Shown piece by piece: positions 1 through 6,744 of a DNA stretch of 9,110 bases. How positions within the stretch are numbered: the first letter of the stretch is position 1; the number at the start of each line of letters is the position of its first letter. Position numbers and translations under genes: made by a program. The notes under the pieces are model-generated. The model searched no databases, had not been told where the DNA came from, and saw only the letters and a program-made list of their open reading frames with translations. Location of the stretch: positions 1 to 9,110 of the forward strand of contig QIGM01000211.1 in assembly GCA_003230795.1 (NCBI GenBank), written 5' to 3'. The stretch comes from a bacterium (GTDB lineage: Bacteria > Bdellovibrionota_C > UBA2361 > SZUA-149).

Positions 1-19
1 CCCAAAGGAGAAACCAGCG

Positions 20-1339
20 ATGGCGAGCAGTGACGATTCAGGAAAAAAGCAAAACAAAACTGAGCTAAATGCCAGCAAAGACAAGAATGCTTCTTCTTCT
101 GAAGATTCTAGCGTTGACGTAAGCAAACCAGAGTTCGTGGTGGAAGACATCAATCGGAACTACGGCGATGAGCCTCTTGGTGCTCGCATTAAAGTCATCG
201 GTATCGGTGGTGGCGGCGGAAACGCAGTCAACAACATGATTCGCTCTGGCCTAAAAGGCGTACAGTTTATTCACGCCAACACTGATGTTCAGGCACTCAC
301 TTCATCTTCAGCTGAGCGCACACTTCAACTTGGCGCTGAGCTAACCAAAGGTCTCGGCGCTGGTGCCAATCCTGCGGTAGGCGAAGGTGCTGCAAGAGAA
401 AGTGCTGACGAAATTCGTAACGCCATTGGAGGCTCTGACATGGTATTCGTCACTGCCGGCATGGGTGGTGGAACTGGTGGTGGTGGTGCAGCAGTTGTTG
501 CAAGCATCGCCCGAGAGATGGGAGCACTCACTGTTGGTGTTGTCACCAAGCCATTCCTCTTCGAGGGAAAGCGACGAATGACTAATGCTGATGCTGGAAT
601 CGAAGCCCTCAAAAAGGAAGTCGATACACTCATTACTATTCCAAACCAGCGTCTTCTCTCCATCGCAGGTAGAAACACGACCTTGCTCGATACTTTCCGC
701 AAGGCCGACGACGTTCTCTATCAAGCAGTAAAGGGAATCTCTGACCTCATCCTGTTTGAAGGTCTTGTCAATGTCGATTTCGCCGACGTTCGAGCGGTCA
801 TGGCCGAAATGGGTATGGCAATGATGGGCTCAGGCGAGGGTAGTGGAGAGAATCGTGCACTTGAAGCAGCTGAGAAAGCAATTTCAAGTCCTCTTCTCGA
901 AGACATCTCTATTCACGGCGCGCGTGGCATTCTCATCAATGTTACTGCAGGTCCTGATGTCACTCTTCAAGAAATCAACGAGGCTGCTGAGCTTATTCAC
1001 GCTGAGGCTCATGATGATGCAAACATCATCTGGGGAATGGTCATTGATGAAGAGCTTGCTGACATGGTTCGAGTCACTGTTATCGCTACCGGATTCGGTG
1101 AGAGAGAACAGGCTCGACTTAGTGGAAGCAGTATCCCGTCTGCCTCAACTCGCGCAAGCGGCGTTGAGTCACCGGCTTACGAGAAGAAACTGGATATTCC
1201 CACCTATGCTCGAAACAAGCAGGATGGAAATACTGAGCAGATTAAGCTGAAGAAGCTTTCTGTAATGTCTGGTAGTGGTGGTGCTGAGGAAGAGGAAAAA
1301 TACGAGATTCCTACTTTCCTACGTCGTCAGGCTGATTAA
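20..1339 (+). CDS. ftsZ: Cell division protein FtsZ
   Basis: Tubulin-like GTPase that polymerises into the cytoplasmic Z ring and recruits the division machinery. The 439 residues start with a charged, Ser-rich N-terminal extension (about 1-54), longer than in E. coli. The GTPase core begins at [18 protein letters not shown] (55-72). NTDVQAL (88-94) and the glycine-rich nucleotide loop [10 protein letters not shown] (148-157) follow. The T7 catalytic loop is NVDFADVR (251-258), with the two acidic residues D253 and D256 in place. A variable linker (about 365-420) leads to the C-terminal partner-binding peptide [12 protein letters not shown], the site that contacts FtsA/ZipA-type proteins in the family. 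The start is supported by AAAGGAG at 4-10, nine bases before ATG. One oddity is that the tubulin signature reads GGGTGGG where most FtsZ proteins have GGGTGTG, and the following Pro of AAPVVA is also replaced. Identification is certain; full GTPase activity is inferred. Confidence 0.98.
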   Translation: MASSDDSGKKQNKTELNASKDKNASSSEDSSVDVSKPEFVVEDINRNYGDEPLGARIKVIGIGGGGGNAVNNMIRSGLKGVQFIHANTDVQALTSSSAERTLQLGAELTKGLGAGANPAVGEGAARESADEIRNAIGGSDMVFVTAGMGGGTGGGGAAVVASIAREMGALTVGVVTKPFLFEGKRRMTNADAGIEALKKEVDTLITIPNQRLLSIAGRNTTLLDTFRKADDVLYQAVKGISDLILFEGLVNVDFADVRAVMAEMGMAMMGSGEGSGENRALEAAEKAISSPLLEDISIHGARGILINVTAGPDVTLQEINEAAELIHAEAHDDANIIWGMVIDEELADMVRVTVIATGFGEREQARLSGSSIPSASTRASGVESPAYEKKLDIPTYARNKQDGNTEQIKLKKLSVMSGSGGAEEEEKYEIPTFLRRQAD

Positions 1340-1356
1340 GCCAGCCTTAGTGTTCC

Positions 1357-1383
1357 GGTCTCTGAACAGACACTGCAGAGACC
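1357..1383 (+). other. Inverted repeat downstream of ftsZ
   Basis: A perfect 8-bp inverted repeat: GGTCTCTG (1357-1364), an 11-nt loop, and CAGAGACC (1376-1383). It can be extended by a few pairs across a one-base bulge (TCC/GGA). It lies 18 bases after the ftsZ stop. No T-run follows, so it is not a standard intrinsic terminator. It could be an mRNA-stabilising or attenuating hairpin between ftsZ and the radical SAM gene. No function can be assigned from sequence alone. Confidence 0.4.
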
Positions 1384-1455
1384 TGGACACACACCTTCCG
1401 CTCAAATGCCACAAGCTTCGCGCACGTCTCGCAAATATTAATAGAGGCAATCGTT

Positions 1456-3276
1456 TTGAGTAAAGCGTCACATTCCACCAAAAATCCGCTCAGACCTGAG
1501 CTACTAAACGCTGAGCTGCTAAAGTCCGAGCGTCATCTCTTCTCAGTTAAATCTGGTGGTGACATCAGGACTGTCGTCGCTTATCCAAACCGCTACTGGC
1601 TTGCAATGTCGAATCTCGGCTTTCAAACAGTGTATCGTCTCTTTTCTGAAGAACAGAGATTCTCCGTTGAACGAGCTTACCTTCCGGACGAAGCAGAGTC
1701 TGCAATCAAGAGCTTCGAGACCAACTCTCAGCTTGCGAACGCAGACCTGTTAGCACTCAGCGTCTCCTTCGAGACCGATTACCCTTATGTGCTCAAAATG
1801 CTTGAGGCCGCAGGTCTTAACTTGGAGTCTTGTCAAGAGCTGAACCGAGAGGCTGAAAAACGCGACCTTGGGGCTCGTCCGTTTATTCTGGGAGGAGGCG
1901 CAGCACTTACGCTAAATCCAGAACCTCTGGCGAATTTCTTCGATGCAATTGTAATCGGTGAGGGAGAAGAGATAGTCGCTGAAATAGCTGAATGCTTCAG
2001 GCATCATCGAGATAATCGCTCAACGCTTGAGGAGCTGCTTGATGAGATGGCAGAATTGGAAGGTATCTACATACCCTCACGCTACAAAGTAGGATACAAA
2101 GACGACCATTCTATAGAATCTTTTTCCAATCTAGGGCGTTCTCCAAAGCGGGTCCAGCGCAGAGTAGTTCAAGACCTCGATGCCTATCCCACAACAACGG
2201 CTGTTCAAACTCCGAATACTGAATTCAAATCTATGTATATGACCGAGACAGGTCGTGGCTGTGAAGTTGGATGCAAGTTTTGTGTCGCCGGCTATATGTA
2301 TCGCCCTGTTCGAAAGCGCTCGCGCGAAATGCTTCAAGAGACTGTTAAGATTGGCTTAGAATCTAGTGATTCGATTGGCTTCGTTGGTGCTTCCGTCTCT
2401 AGCCATCGGCACATTGCTGAACTTGCTGGTTCTGTCGCAAAGGCAGGTAAACGAGCGGCCCTGAGCTCGATTATGAGCCAGAAAGTTTCGCCTGAACTTG
2501 CTGCCAGTCTCTCCGAATCTGAATACAAAACAGTAGCGCTTGCACCTGAAGCAGGTAATGAAAATCTGCGTTTCCGCATTGGCAAACGAGTACCGGATGA
2601 GCAGGTAGTAAGTGGAGTTGCCACACTTGCTGAAGCCGGAATTCGAAATTTCAAGCTCTATTTCATGGTAGGGCTGCCATCAGAAACCGAAGAGGATGTC
2701 GCCGACATTGTAGCTCTTGTCAGTCGAGTCCGAGACGCCGCGATGGCCGCCGCACGTAAGCAAGAATCGTTTACCGTCGCCCCGAAAATCATCCTCTCAG
2801 TAAACCCGTTTATTCCGAAGGCGTGGACACCTTTTCAGCGTCACCCTTTCTTAGGCTTTCGCGAGATTAAAAAGCGCATTGGTCTGGTAAAACAGGGTGT
2901 GCGCTCAATGGGGGGCGTCGAGATGAAACACGAGTCCCCTCGAGAAAGTTATTTCCAAACGGTTCTCTCAAGAGGCGACAGAAGAGTGGGGGATATGCTC
3001 TATTTTCTCCACCAGAATGGACACGATTGGCGCTGGTTGGTAAAAAAAGGTTCTGAAGAGTTTATCGAAGGTGCGCCGAGCCCAGATTTCTTTGTTTCTC
3101 GGAGTTTTTCGAAAGAGGAAATTCTACCTTGGGAGATCGTCGATTTGAAGATCAAACGAAGCCTCCTGGATAGACTCTATCAAGAGACCTTCGAGGATGA
3201 CGTCGCTCCACTCATCGAGAGAAAAGAAAAAATCGCGAGACAACGCGCTGGAGAAATAAGTCCCTGCGCTGCGTAA
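1456..3276 (+). CDS. B12-binding-like radical SAM protein
   Basis: Predicted S-adenosylmethionine radical enzyme of 606 residues; substrate unknown. The N-terminal part (about 35-180) has the Rossmann-like pattern of cobalamin-binding radical SAM proteins: VVAYPNRYWLAMSNLGFQ near 40-57, LLALSVSFETDYPYVLKML near 98-116, and FILGGGAALTLNPEPLANFF followed by IVIGEGEE (143-172). This resembles the Radical_SAM_N2 / TIGR03960-type family. The [4Fe-4S] ligands are C269, C273 and C276 in GRGCEVGCKFCVAGY (267-280), the canonical CxxxCxxC. The radical SAM barrel runs to about 480, with LAPEAGNENLR and LYFMVGLPSETEEDV as typical late-barrel elements. The C-terminal 100 residues are less characteristic. 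The start is TTG, supported by AGAGG (1443-1447) eight bases upstream and by a lack of nearby ATG alternatives. It follows ftsZ by 116 bp on the same strand and may be cotranscribed. Function in tRNA or cofactor modification is only a possibility. Confidence 0.88.
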   Translation: MSKASHSTKNPLRPELLNAELLKSERHLFSVKSGGDIRTVVAYPNRYWLAMSNLGFQTVYRLFSEEQRFSVERAYLPDEAESAIKSFETNSQLANADLLALSVSFETDYPYVLKMLEAAGLNLESCQELNREAEKRDLGARPFILGGGAALTLNPEPLANFFDAIVIGEGEEIVAEIAECFRHHRDNRSTLEELLDEMAELEGIYIPSRYKVGYKDDHSIESFSNLGRSPKRVQRRVVQDLDAYPTTTAVQTPNTEFKSMYMTETGRGCEVGCKFCVAGYMYRPVRKRSREMLQETVKIGLESSDSIGFVGASVSSHRHIAELAGSVAKAGKRAALSSIMSQKVSPELAASLSESEYKTVALAPEAGNENLRFRIGKRVPDEQVVSGVATLAEAGIRNFKLYFMVGLPSETEEDVADIVALVSRVRDAAMAAARKQESFTVAPKIILSVNPFIPKAWTPFQRHPFLGFREIKKRIGLVKQGVRSMGGVEMKHESPRESYFQTVLSRGDRRVGDMLYFLHQNGHDWRWLVKKGSEEFIEGAPSPDFFVSRSFSKEEILPWEIVDLKIKRSLLDRLYQETFEDDVAPLIERKEKIARQRAGEISPCAA

Positions 3277-3290
3277 TTGAATCACACGTT

Positions 3291-3318
3291 GTAGTAAGCG
3301 CCGGGTAGTAAGCGCCGG
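3291..3318 (+). repeat. Perfect 14-bp tandem direct repeat
   Basis: GTAGTAAGCGCCGG occurs twice with no spacer (3291-3304 and 3305-3318), in the 80-bp gap between the radical SAM stop and the Mrp start. The second copy ends 38 bases before the Mrp ATG, just ahead of an AT-rich stretch (TAAATAATAAT). This position would suit an operator or a 5'-UTR element, but slipped-strand duplication explains it equally well. The pair is exact; its role is unknown. Confidence 0.85.
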
Positions 3319-3356
3319 TAAATAATAATCGGCAACGAACATAGGACAGTAAGATT

Positions 3357-4142
3357 ATGGATAAGATTGTAGCAGTCGCAAGTGGAAAGGGTGGTGTTGG
3401 GAAATCCACTGTCGCCGCGAACCTCGCGGTAGCGCTCGCGAACGGACCTGATCCAAAGAAGATCGCTCTCATTGACGTTGATTTCTACGGCCCAAGCATT
3501 CCGACACTCATGGGTGGGGGAGAGCTCAAGGTAGATGGCGAGGAACGCCTCATTCCAGCTTTGAAGTATGGCGTAAAGTTCATCTCCATTGCCTTCTTTT
3601 TGCAGAATCCAGATGACGCAGTTGTTTGGCGTGGCCCAATGTTTGGCAAAGCGATCCATCAGCTCTTTCATGATGTGAACTGGGGTGATGTTGATATCTG
3701 CATCGTCGATTTACCGCCTGGAACTGGCGACGCTCAACTCTCGCTCGCCCAAATGGTTCAGCTTCAGGGAGCAGTGATAGTGACTACTCCGCAAGAAGTC
3801 GCGCTCGCTGATGTTCGCAGAGCGATTAAGATGTTTGAAAAGGTAAACGTCGACGTTTTGGGAGTCGTGGAGAACATGTCAGGTTTCACCACACCCAGCG
3901 GCGAACAAATCGATATTTTCGGTAGCGGTGGGGGCGAGGAACTCTGCGAGACCTACAATCTCCCGCTCCTCGGCAAGATTCCACTCGATATCGCCATTCG
4001 CAAGGGTGGAGACATAGGTGAGCCTATCGCGCTCTCAAATGACAGTGCGAGCGCAAAGGTATTTGCAGATCTCCGAGACTCTCTGCTTGAGCAGTTAGCA
4101 TCGAAAAAAAGCGAACAACCGGCGCTTAAGATTGTGAACTAA
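3357..4142 (+). CDS. mrp: Mrp/NBP35-family P-loop ATPase (ApbC-like, short form)
   Basis: Cytosolic P-loop ATPase of the MinD/Mrp superfamily, whose members act as iron-sulfur cluster carriers or scaffolds. The 261 residues start almost directly with the deviant Walker A motif SGKGGVGKST (9-18), including the signature lysine K11. DVDFYGPSIPTLMG (40-53) and the Walker B/switch region DICIVDLPPGTGDAQLSL (113-130) follow, both diagnostic for Mrp rather than ParA or MinD. Two differences from E. coli Mrp stand out. The N-terminal MIP18/DUF59 domain is absent. The CxxC that normally follows VENMSxF is replaced by TPSG (179-182), so the usual cluster ligands are missing. AGGA (3343-3346), ten bases upstream of ATG, is a modest ribosome binding site. 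It sits 80 bp after the radical SAM gene on the same strand. It could support maturation of Fe-S enzymes, but that is inferred from the family alone. Confidence 0.93.
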   Translation: MDKIVAVASGKGGVGKSTVAANLAVALANGPDPKKIALIDVDFYGPSIPTLMGGGELKVDGEERLIPALKYGVKFISIAFFLQNPDDAVVWRGPMFGKAIHQLFHDVNWGDVDICIVDLPPGTGDAQLSLAQMVQLQGAVIVTTPQEVALADVRRAIKMFEKVNVDVLGVVENMSGFTTPSGEQIDIFGSGGGEELCETYNLPLLGKIPLDIAIRKGGDIGEPIALSNDSASAKVFADLRDSLLEQLASKKSEQPALKIVN

Positions 4143-4257
4143 AATGACGACCTATTAACTAGTGTTAGTGCCGTAGTTCTTTCCTACTCACTGAGCAGAA
4201 AGGGCTTAGGCACACACGGATTGTCGTTAGTTTACTCTTAGTCGGTAGCACCCGTTT

Positions 4258-4512
4258 ATGGGCGTCATAGTCTTACGATTGATTTGGCCACTTGCCTTCT
4301 TGCTCTGCTTTGCCGTGCAAGCCAACATCTCACCCGAACAGGGGCTAATCCCAACAGCTGTTGCCCTTCCCATAACCCTCATTCAGAGAGCCGTACCTTC
4401 ACAATGGAATCTAGTGTATATATTCGCGGGATTAGGGACACTCGTGTTCGCGCTCATTGAGACGCATCTCTTGCTTGAAGAGTTCCGCAAAATTCCTAGT
4501 TCAAAGAAATAG
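4258..4512 (+). CDS. Small predicted membrane protein, unknown function
   Basis: An 84-residue ORF with no recognised family. The first 22 residues are strongly hydrophobic with an early arginine (LRLIWPLAFLLCFAVQA), so they form either a signal peptide with a possible V-Q-A cleavage site or a first membrane segment. A second hydrophobic helix spans about 52-73 (LVYIFAGLGTLVFALIETHLLL), and the tail EEFRKIPSSKK is charged and probably cytoplasmic. The ATG at 4258 is preceded within 12 bases by an in-frame TAG and has no convincing Shine-Dalgarno. Support comes from the coherent two-segment topology, the lack of any competing gene, and its placement just before a hairpin. It lies 115 bp after mrp. 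Real but uncharacterised is the likeliest reading; a chance ORF cannot be excluded. Confidence 0.55.
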   Translation: MGVIVLRLIWPLAFLLCFAVQANISPEQGLIPTAVALPITLIQRAVPSQWNLVYIFAGLGTLVFALIETHLLLEEFRKIPSSKK

Positions 4513-4540
4513 GTAGGTCGTCCTAACTGGTCGCAGTTAA

Positions 4541-4562
4541 GGGACTGTTTTTCAACAGTCCC
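4541..4562. terminator. Hairpin between convergent genes (possible bidirectional terminator)
   Basis: GGGACTGTT (4541-4549), loop TTTC, then AACAGTCCC (4554-4562): a perfect 9-bp stem between two convergent stop codons. It starts 28 bases after the small membrane ORF and ends two bases from the stop of the minus-strand gene. A U-tract is lacking on both strands, so intrinsic termination may be weak. Overlapping alternative pairings exist: CTAACTGG (4523-4530) with CCAGTTAG (4561-4568), and TAACTG (4524-4529) with CAGTTA (4534-4539). Confidence 0.6.
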
Positions 4563-4564
4563 AG

Positions 4565-5311
4565 TTAGCGTAGAACCGTCTGAACCTGCTTCTCAAGCTT
4601 CGCTGATTTTAGCGTCGTTAAGAACTCTGCTTTGGTAATTGGCAAACAGAAATGAAGTGTATCGAGAGATTCCTCTGCTTGGCTTTGGCGAAGCATCGAG
4701 CAACTTAGAACCTGCAAAACAAGGTTCAAACCGCGCTGATAGCGATTTTCAGCATGATCGTATGCACCGCAAAGATATGCAGCAAAGCGCTCGAGAAAGT
4801 TTAGCTCTTCGCGCATACTTGTTGGACTCTCAATTTTTTTTCTATGCATGCTCGCGCTTGGTGATTGTCTCGAAGACTCTCCGCTATCGGCGGATACTAT
4901 TAACTCTGCCGCTCGAGAGACCACAAACTCTGGTAAGAGCATTGTAAAGGCAAGCGTCTTGCCTTTGCCGCCGTAACGTTCCGCACGCCAGCACCATAAA
5001 CTTGATTCTTGAGAACCGATTTGTGTGAGTGAGTAGCCTCGTCCTGAGCCATTTGGAAGAATCCCTTGATTCTTTAGCTCAGCTTCAAGCATTTCAACTT
5101 GGGAGAATTCCAGGGGAACCTGTAAGCGCCGAAGCACGTTTGATCCATAGACACCATCTCGCTGACGAGAGGCTAGCTCAGAGAGGTGCTTTAAGCCCTG
5201 CTCCTTTAGTGTCCGAATACGCTCATCTAGGTTGCTAGTGATTAGCATGGCCCCAGCTGGAGCGCCCTTTTCGTCCGAATTATGTACATCCACTGTGATA
5301 TTTGTTTCCAC
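4565..5311 (-). CDS. Hypothetical protein with winged-helix-like N-terminal half
   Basis: A 248-residue protein that I do not recognise, and the only minus-strand gene in the window. The start is GTG at 5311-5309, chosen because GAGGG (plus-strand 5318-5322) lies six bases upstream. After a polar leader (1-25), residues about 28-98 look like a winged helix: helices LDERIRTLKEQGLKHLSELA and VYGSNVLRRL, a possible recognition helix FSQVEMLEAELKNQGIL (69-84), then a wing-like GSGRGYSLT (88-96). Residues 105-140 (LWCWRAERYGGKGKTLAFT) are probably a small beta-rich unit. A Ser-rich low-complexity stretch (139-165) separates this from an alpha-helical C-terminal region (166-215, with HAENRYQRGLNLVLQVL). 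No signal peptide or membrane segment is visible. A DNA-binding or regulatory role is an inference from the fold pattern only. It diverges from the HIT gene and converges with the small membrane protein gene. Confidence 0.75.
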   Translation of the reverse strand: METNITVDVHNSDEKGAPAGAMLITSNLDERIRTLKEQGLKHLSELASRQRDGVYGSNVLRRLQVPLEFSQVEMLEAELKNQGILPNGSGRGYSLTQIGSQESSLWCWRAERYGGKGKTLAFTMLLPEFVVSRAAELIVSADSGESSRQSPSASMHRKKIESPTSMREELNFLERFAAYLCGAYDHAENRYQRGLNLVLQVLSCSMLRQSQAEESLDTLHFCLPITKAEFLTTLKSAKLEKQVQTVLR

Positions 5312-5475
5312 TGAAAACCCTCGCCCCTAATGTTTTCACACACTTAGGCTTTTTCAAAGACCAGGTAATTCCTCTGAATAGATTTACTACAATTTTCGAG
5401 CCAAAATACGGACACGGCTGCCCTGAGAGGAATCTCGGGTCGTATTGGTAGTGTTACGACGAGTTTGCTTATGCC

Positions 5476-5481
5476 TATAAT
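5476..5481 (+). promoter_or_regulatory. Candidate -10 box upstream of the HIT gene
   Basis: A consensus TATAAT sits 45 bases before the HIT-family ATG, in the divergent spacer 5312-5526. The matching -35 is poor (TTACGA at 5454-5459, 16-bp spacing), so a primary-sigma promoter is plausible rather than demonstrated. It would give a leader of about 35-40 nt. No equally good promoter for the minus-strand gene was found in the same spacer. Confidence 0.35.
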
Positions 5482-5526
5482 CGGCGGGTAGTCCGAGAAA
5501 CTTCAGTAGAATTTTTAGCGCCGCTG

Positions 5527-5877
5527 ATGAACGAACAAGAGACCATTTTTCACAAGATAATTCGTAAAGAAATTCAGGCAGATATCCTCTATGAGGATGA
5601 GCTCTGTTTGGCCTTTCGGGATGTCAATCCTGTCAGTCCTAGCCACATACTCATCATTCCAAAAAAAACTATTCCTAGCCTGAAAGAGATAGAAGCCGAG
5701 GACAAAGAGCTTCTTGGACATATGCTTCTCTGTTGCAGTGAGATTGCCCGAGAGCAGAACATCGCCGATGAGGGATATCGCGTCGTGATCAACACCGGAG
5801 AGAATGGCTGTCAGAGTGTATTTCAACTCCACATGCATCTCCTCGGCGGACGAAAGATGACTTGGCCGCCTGGCTAA
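5527..5877 (+). CDS. HIT-family (HINT1-like) nucleotide phosphoramidase
   Basis: Small cytosolic histidine-triad protein (116 residues), expected to hydrolyse AMP-lysine or AMP-amine phosphoramidates. It is close to the HINT1 branch, with TIFHKIIRKEI near the N-terminus (6-16), YEDELCLAFRDVNPVSPSHILIIPKK (22-47), LLGHM (62-66), GYRVVINTGENGCQS (83-97) and the typical HINT tail GGRKMTWPPG (107-116). The catalytic triad region reads QLHMHLLGG (100-108). The nucleophilic histidine (H102) and the third histidine (H104) are present, but the first histidine of HxHxH is glutamine (Q100). The N-terminal CxxC of many bacterial HIT proteins is absent, as in eukaryotic HINT1. The ATG has no clear Shine-Dalgarno but matches the family's normal N-terminus. 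It lies 62 bp ahead of the enoyl-CoA hydratase gene. Confidence 0.93.
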   Translation: MNEQETIFHKIIRKEIQADILYEDELCLAFRDVNPVSPSHILIIPKKTIPSLKEIEAEDKELLGHMLLCCSEIAREQNIADEGYRVVINTGENGCQSVFQLHMHLLGGRKMTWPPG

Positions 5878-5939
5878 AACGCCCGTAAACTAAGCCCAGA
5901 AACTAAGATTTAGAAAGTCTAAACGTTGGAGAACAAGTC

Positions 5940-6740
5940 ATGAGTGAAGTAGTAGAGCTGCACTACGAAGAAGACGTGGCTTCGATAGTGATTAAGCGAG
6001 AGAAGAGTCTTAACGCTCTCAACGATCTTGTCCTGAGCGGAATTCGCGCAGCTGTCGCCGAATTGCAAGCAAGCTGCGCGGGAGATAAAGCCTATTCTCG
6101 CTGCCGCTGCGTTCTCTTGCGCAGTGAGGGAGAAAAGGCCTTTGTTGCCGGGGCTGATATTAGGCAAATGTCTGAGGCAAGTCCTAGCGAGCGAAAGAAC
6201 TTTGCCGAGTTGGGCCAAAGCACAATGCGTTCAATCGAAGCACTTCCGCTTCCAGTTATCGCCGTCGTGCAAGGCTTCGCACTAGGCGGAGGCATGGAAC
6301 TTGCGCTCGCCTGCGACTTAATTGTGGCAAGTGAGCGAGCGAACTTCGGCCAGCCAGAGGTGAATTTGGGGCTCATCCCAGGATTTGGAGGTAGCCAAAG
6401 ACTTCAGCTTCGCTGCGGCAATGGAGTGGCAAGAAGGCTAATCCTTACGGGTGAAAGCATTTCTGCCTCGGAGGCTCATAGAATCGGCTTGGTGGACTAC
6501 TTAGTTGAGCCGGAGGCGCTTGAAGCAGAGGCGAGGGCGCTTGCTAAGAAACTTTCTTCTCGTGGTCCTTTGGCGCTAGCCGCAGCTAAGCGAACAATGC
6601 AAAGCCTGGACGGTGAAGCTCTCTCGAGTGGACTTGAAAATGAAACAGCAGAATTTATTAATCTCTTCGCGCATGACGATACTAAAGAAGGGCTATCCGC
6701 TTTTCTTGAAAAACGCTCTGCTCAGTTCAAAGGAAAATAA
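5940..6740 (+). CDS. Enoyl-CoA hydratase (crotonase family)
   Basis: Hydrates trans-2-enoyl-CoA to 3-hydroxyacyl-CoA, the second step of beta-oxidation, in the cytoplasm. The 266 residues fit the family length. The oxyanion-hole segments are KAFVAGADIRQM (66-77) and GFALGGGMELALACD (112-126). The two catalytic glutamates are E120 (GGGME) and E140 (FGQPE), spaced 20 apart as in rat hydratase E144/E164, so hydratase rather than isomerase activity is favoured. GLIPGFGGSQRL (144-155) is the usual following block. GGAG at 5928-5931, eight bases upstream, supports the ATG. The next gene starts four bases after the stop, so the two are almost surely cotranscribed and translationally coupled. With a short-chain dehydrogenase and a butyryl/isobutyryl mutase next door, crotonyl-CoA is a plausible substrate; that specificity is inferred. 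Confidence 0.95.
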   Translation: MSEVVELHYEEDVASIVIKREKSLNALNDLVLSGIRAAVAELQASCAGDKAYSRCRCVLLRSEGEKAFVAGADIRQMSEASPSERKNFAELGQSTMRSIEALPLPVIAVVQGFALGGGMELALACDLIVASERANFGQPEVNLGLIPGFGGSQRLQLRCGNGVARRLILTGESISASEAHRIGLVDYLVEPEALEAEARALAKKLSSRGPLALAAAKRTMQSLDGEALSSGLENETAEFINLFAHDDTKEGLSAFLEKRSAQFKGK

Positions 6741-6744
6741 TTAG

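Noticed and set aside
325..724. Antisense open frames inside ftsZ
   Set aside because: Long antisense frames opposite a strongly conserved gene. Their Pro/Ser- and Thr-rich content mirrors the Gly-rich codons of FtsZ, with no independent evidence of coding.
1436..1441. TATTAA as a possible -10 box before the radical SAM gene
   Set aside because: No -35 partner, and the implied transcript start would fall after the ribosome binding site.
3282..3671. Minus-strand open frame across the mrp leader and start
   Set aside because: It overlaps the unmistakable Mrp Walker A region and has no supporting motif or ribosome binding site.
4639..4947. Plus-strand 102-codon frame opposite the hypothetical minus-strand gene
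   Set aside because: The minus-strand frame is longer, has a good GAGGG ribosome binding site and shows sensible secondary-structure patterns; the plus frame has neither.
5421..5439. Small hairpin with a GGAA loop in the divergent spacer (CCC-T-GAGA / TCTC-GGG)
   Set aside because: Short, with a bulged base, no T-run and no link to a start codon. It is within chance for a spacer of this size.
5887..5923. AAACTAAG direct repeat (5887-5894, 5900-5907) and TTTAGA/TCTAAA inverted repeat (5909-5923) before the hydratase
   Set aside because: Very short, AT-rich, and not aligned with a promoter I could define. Not strong enough to call an operator.
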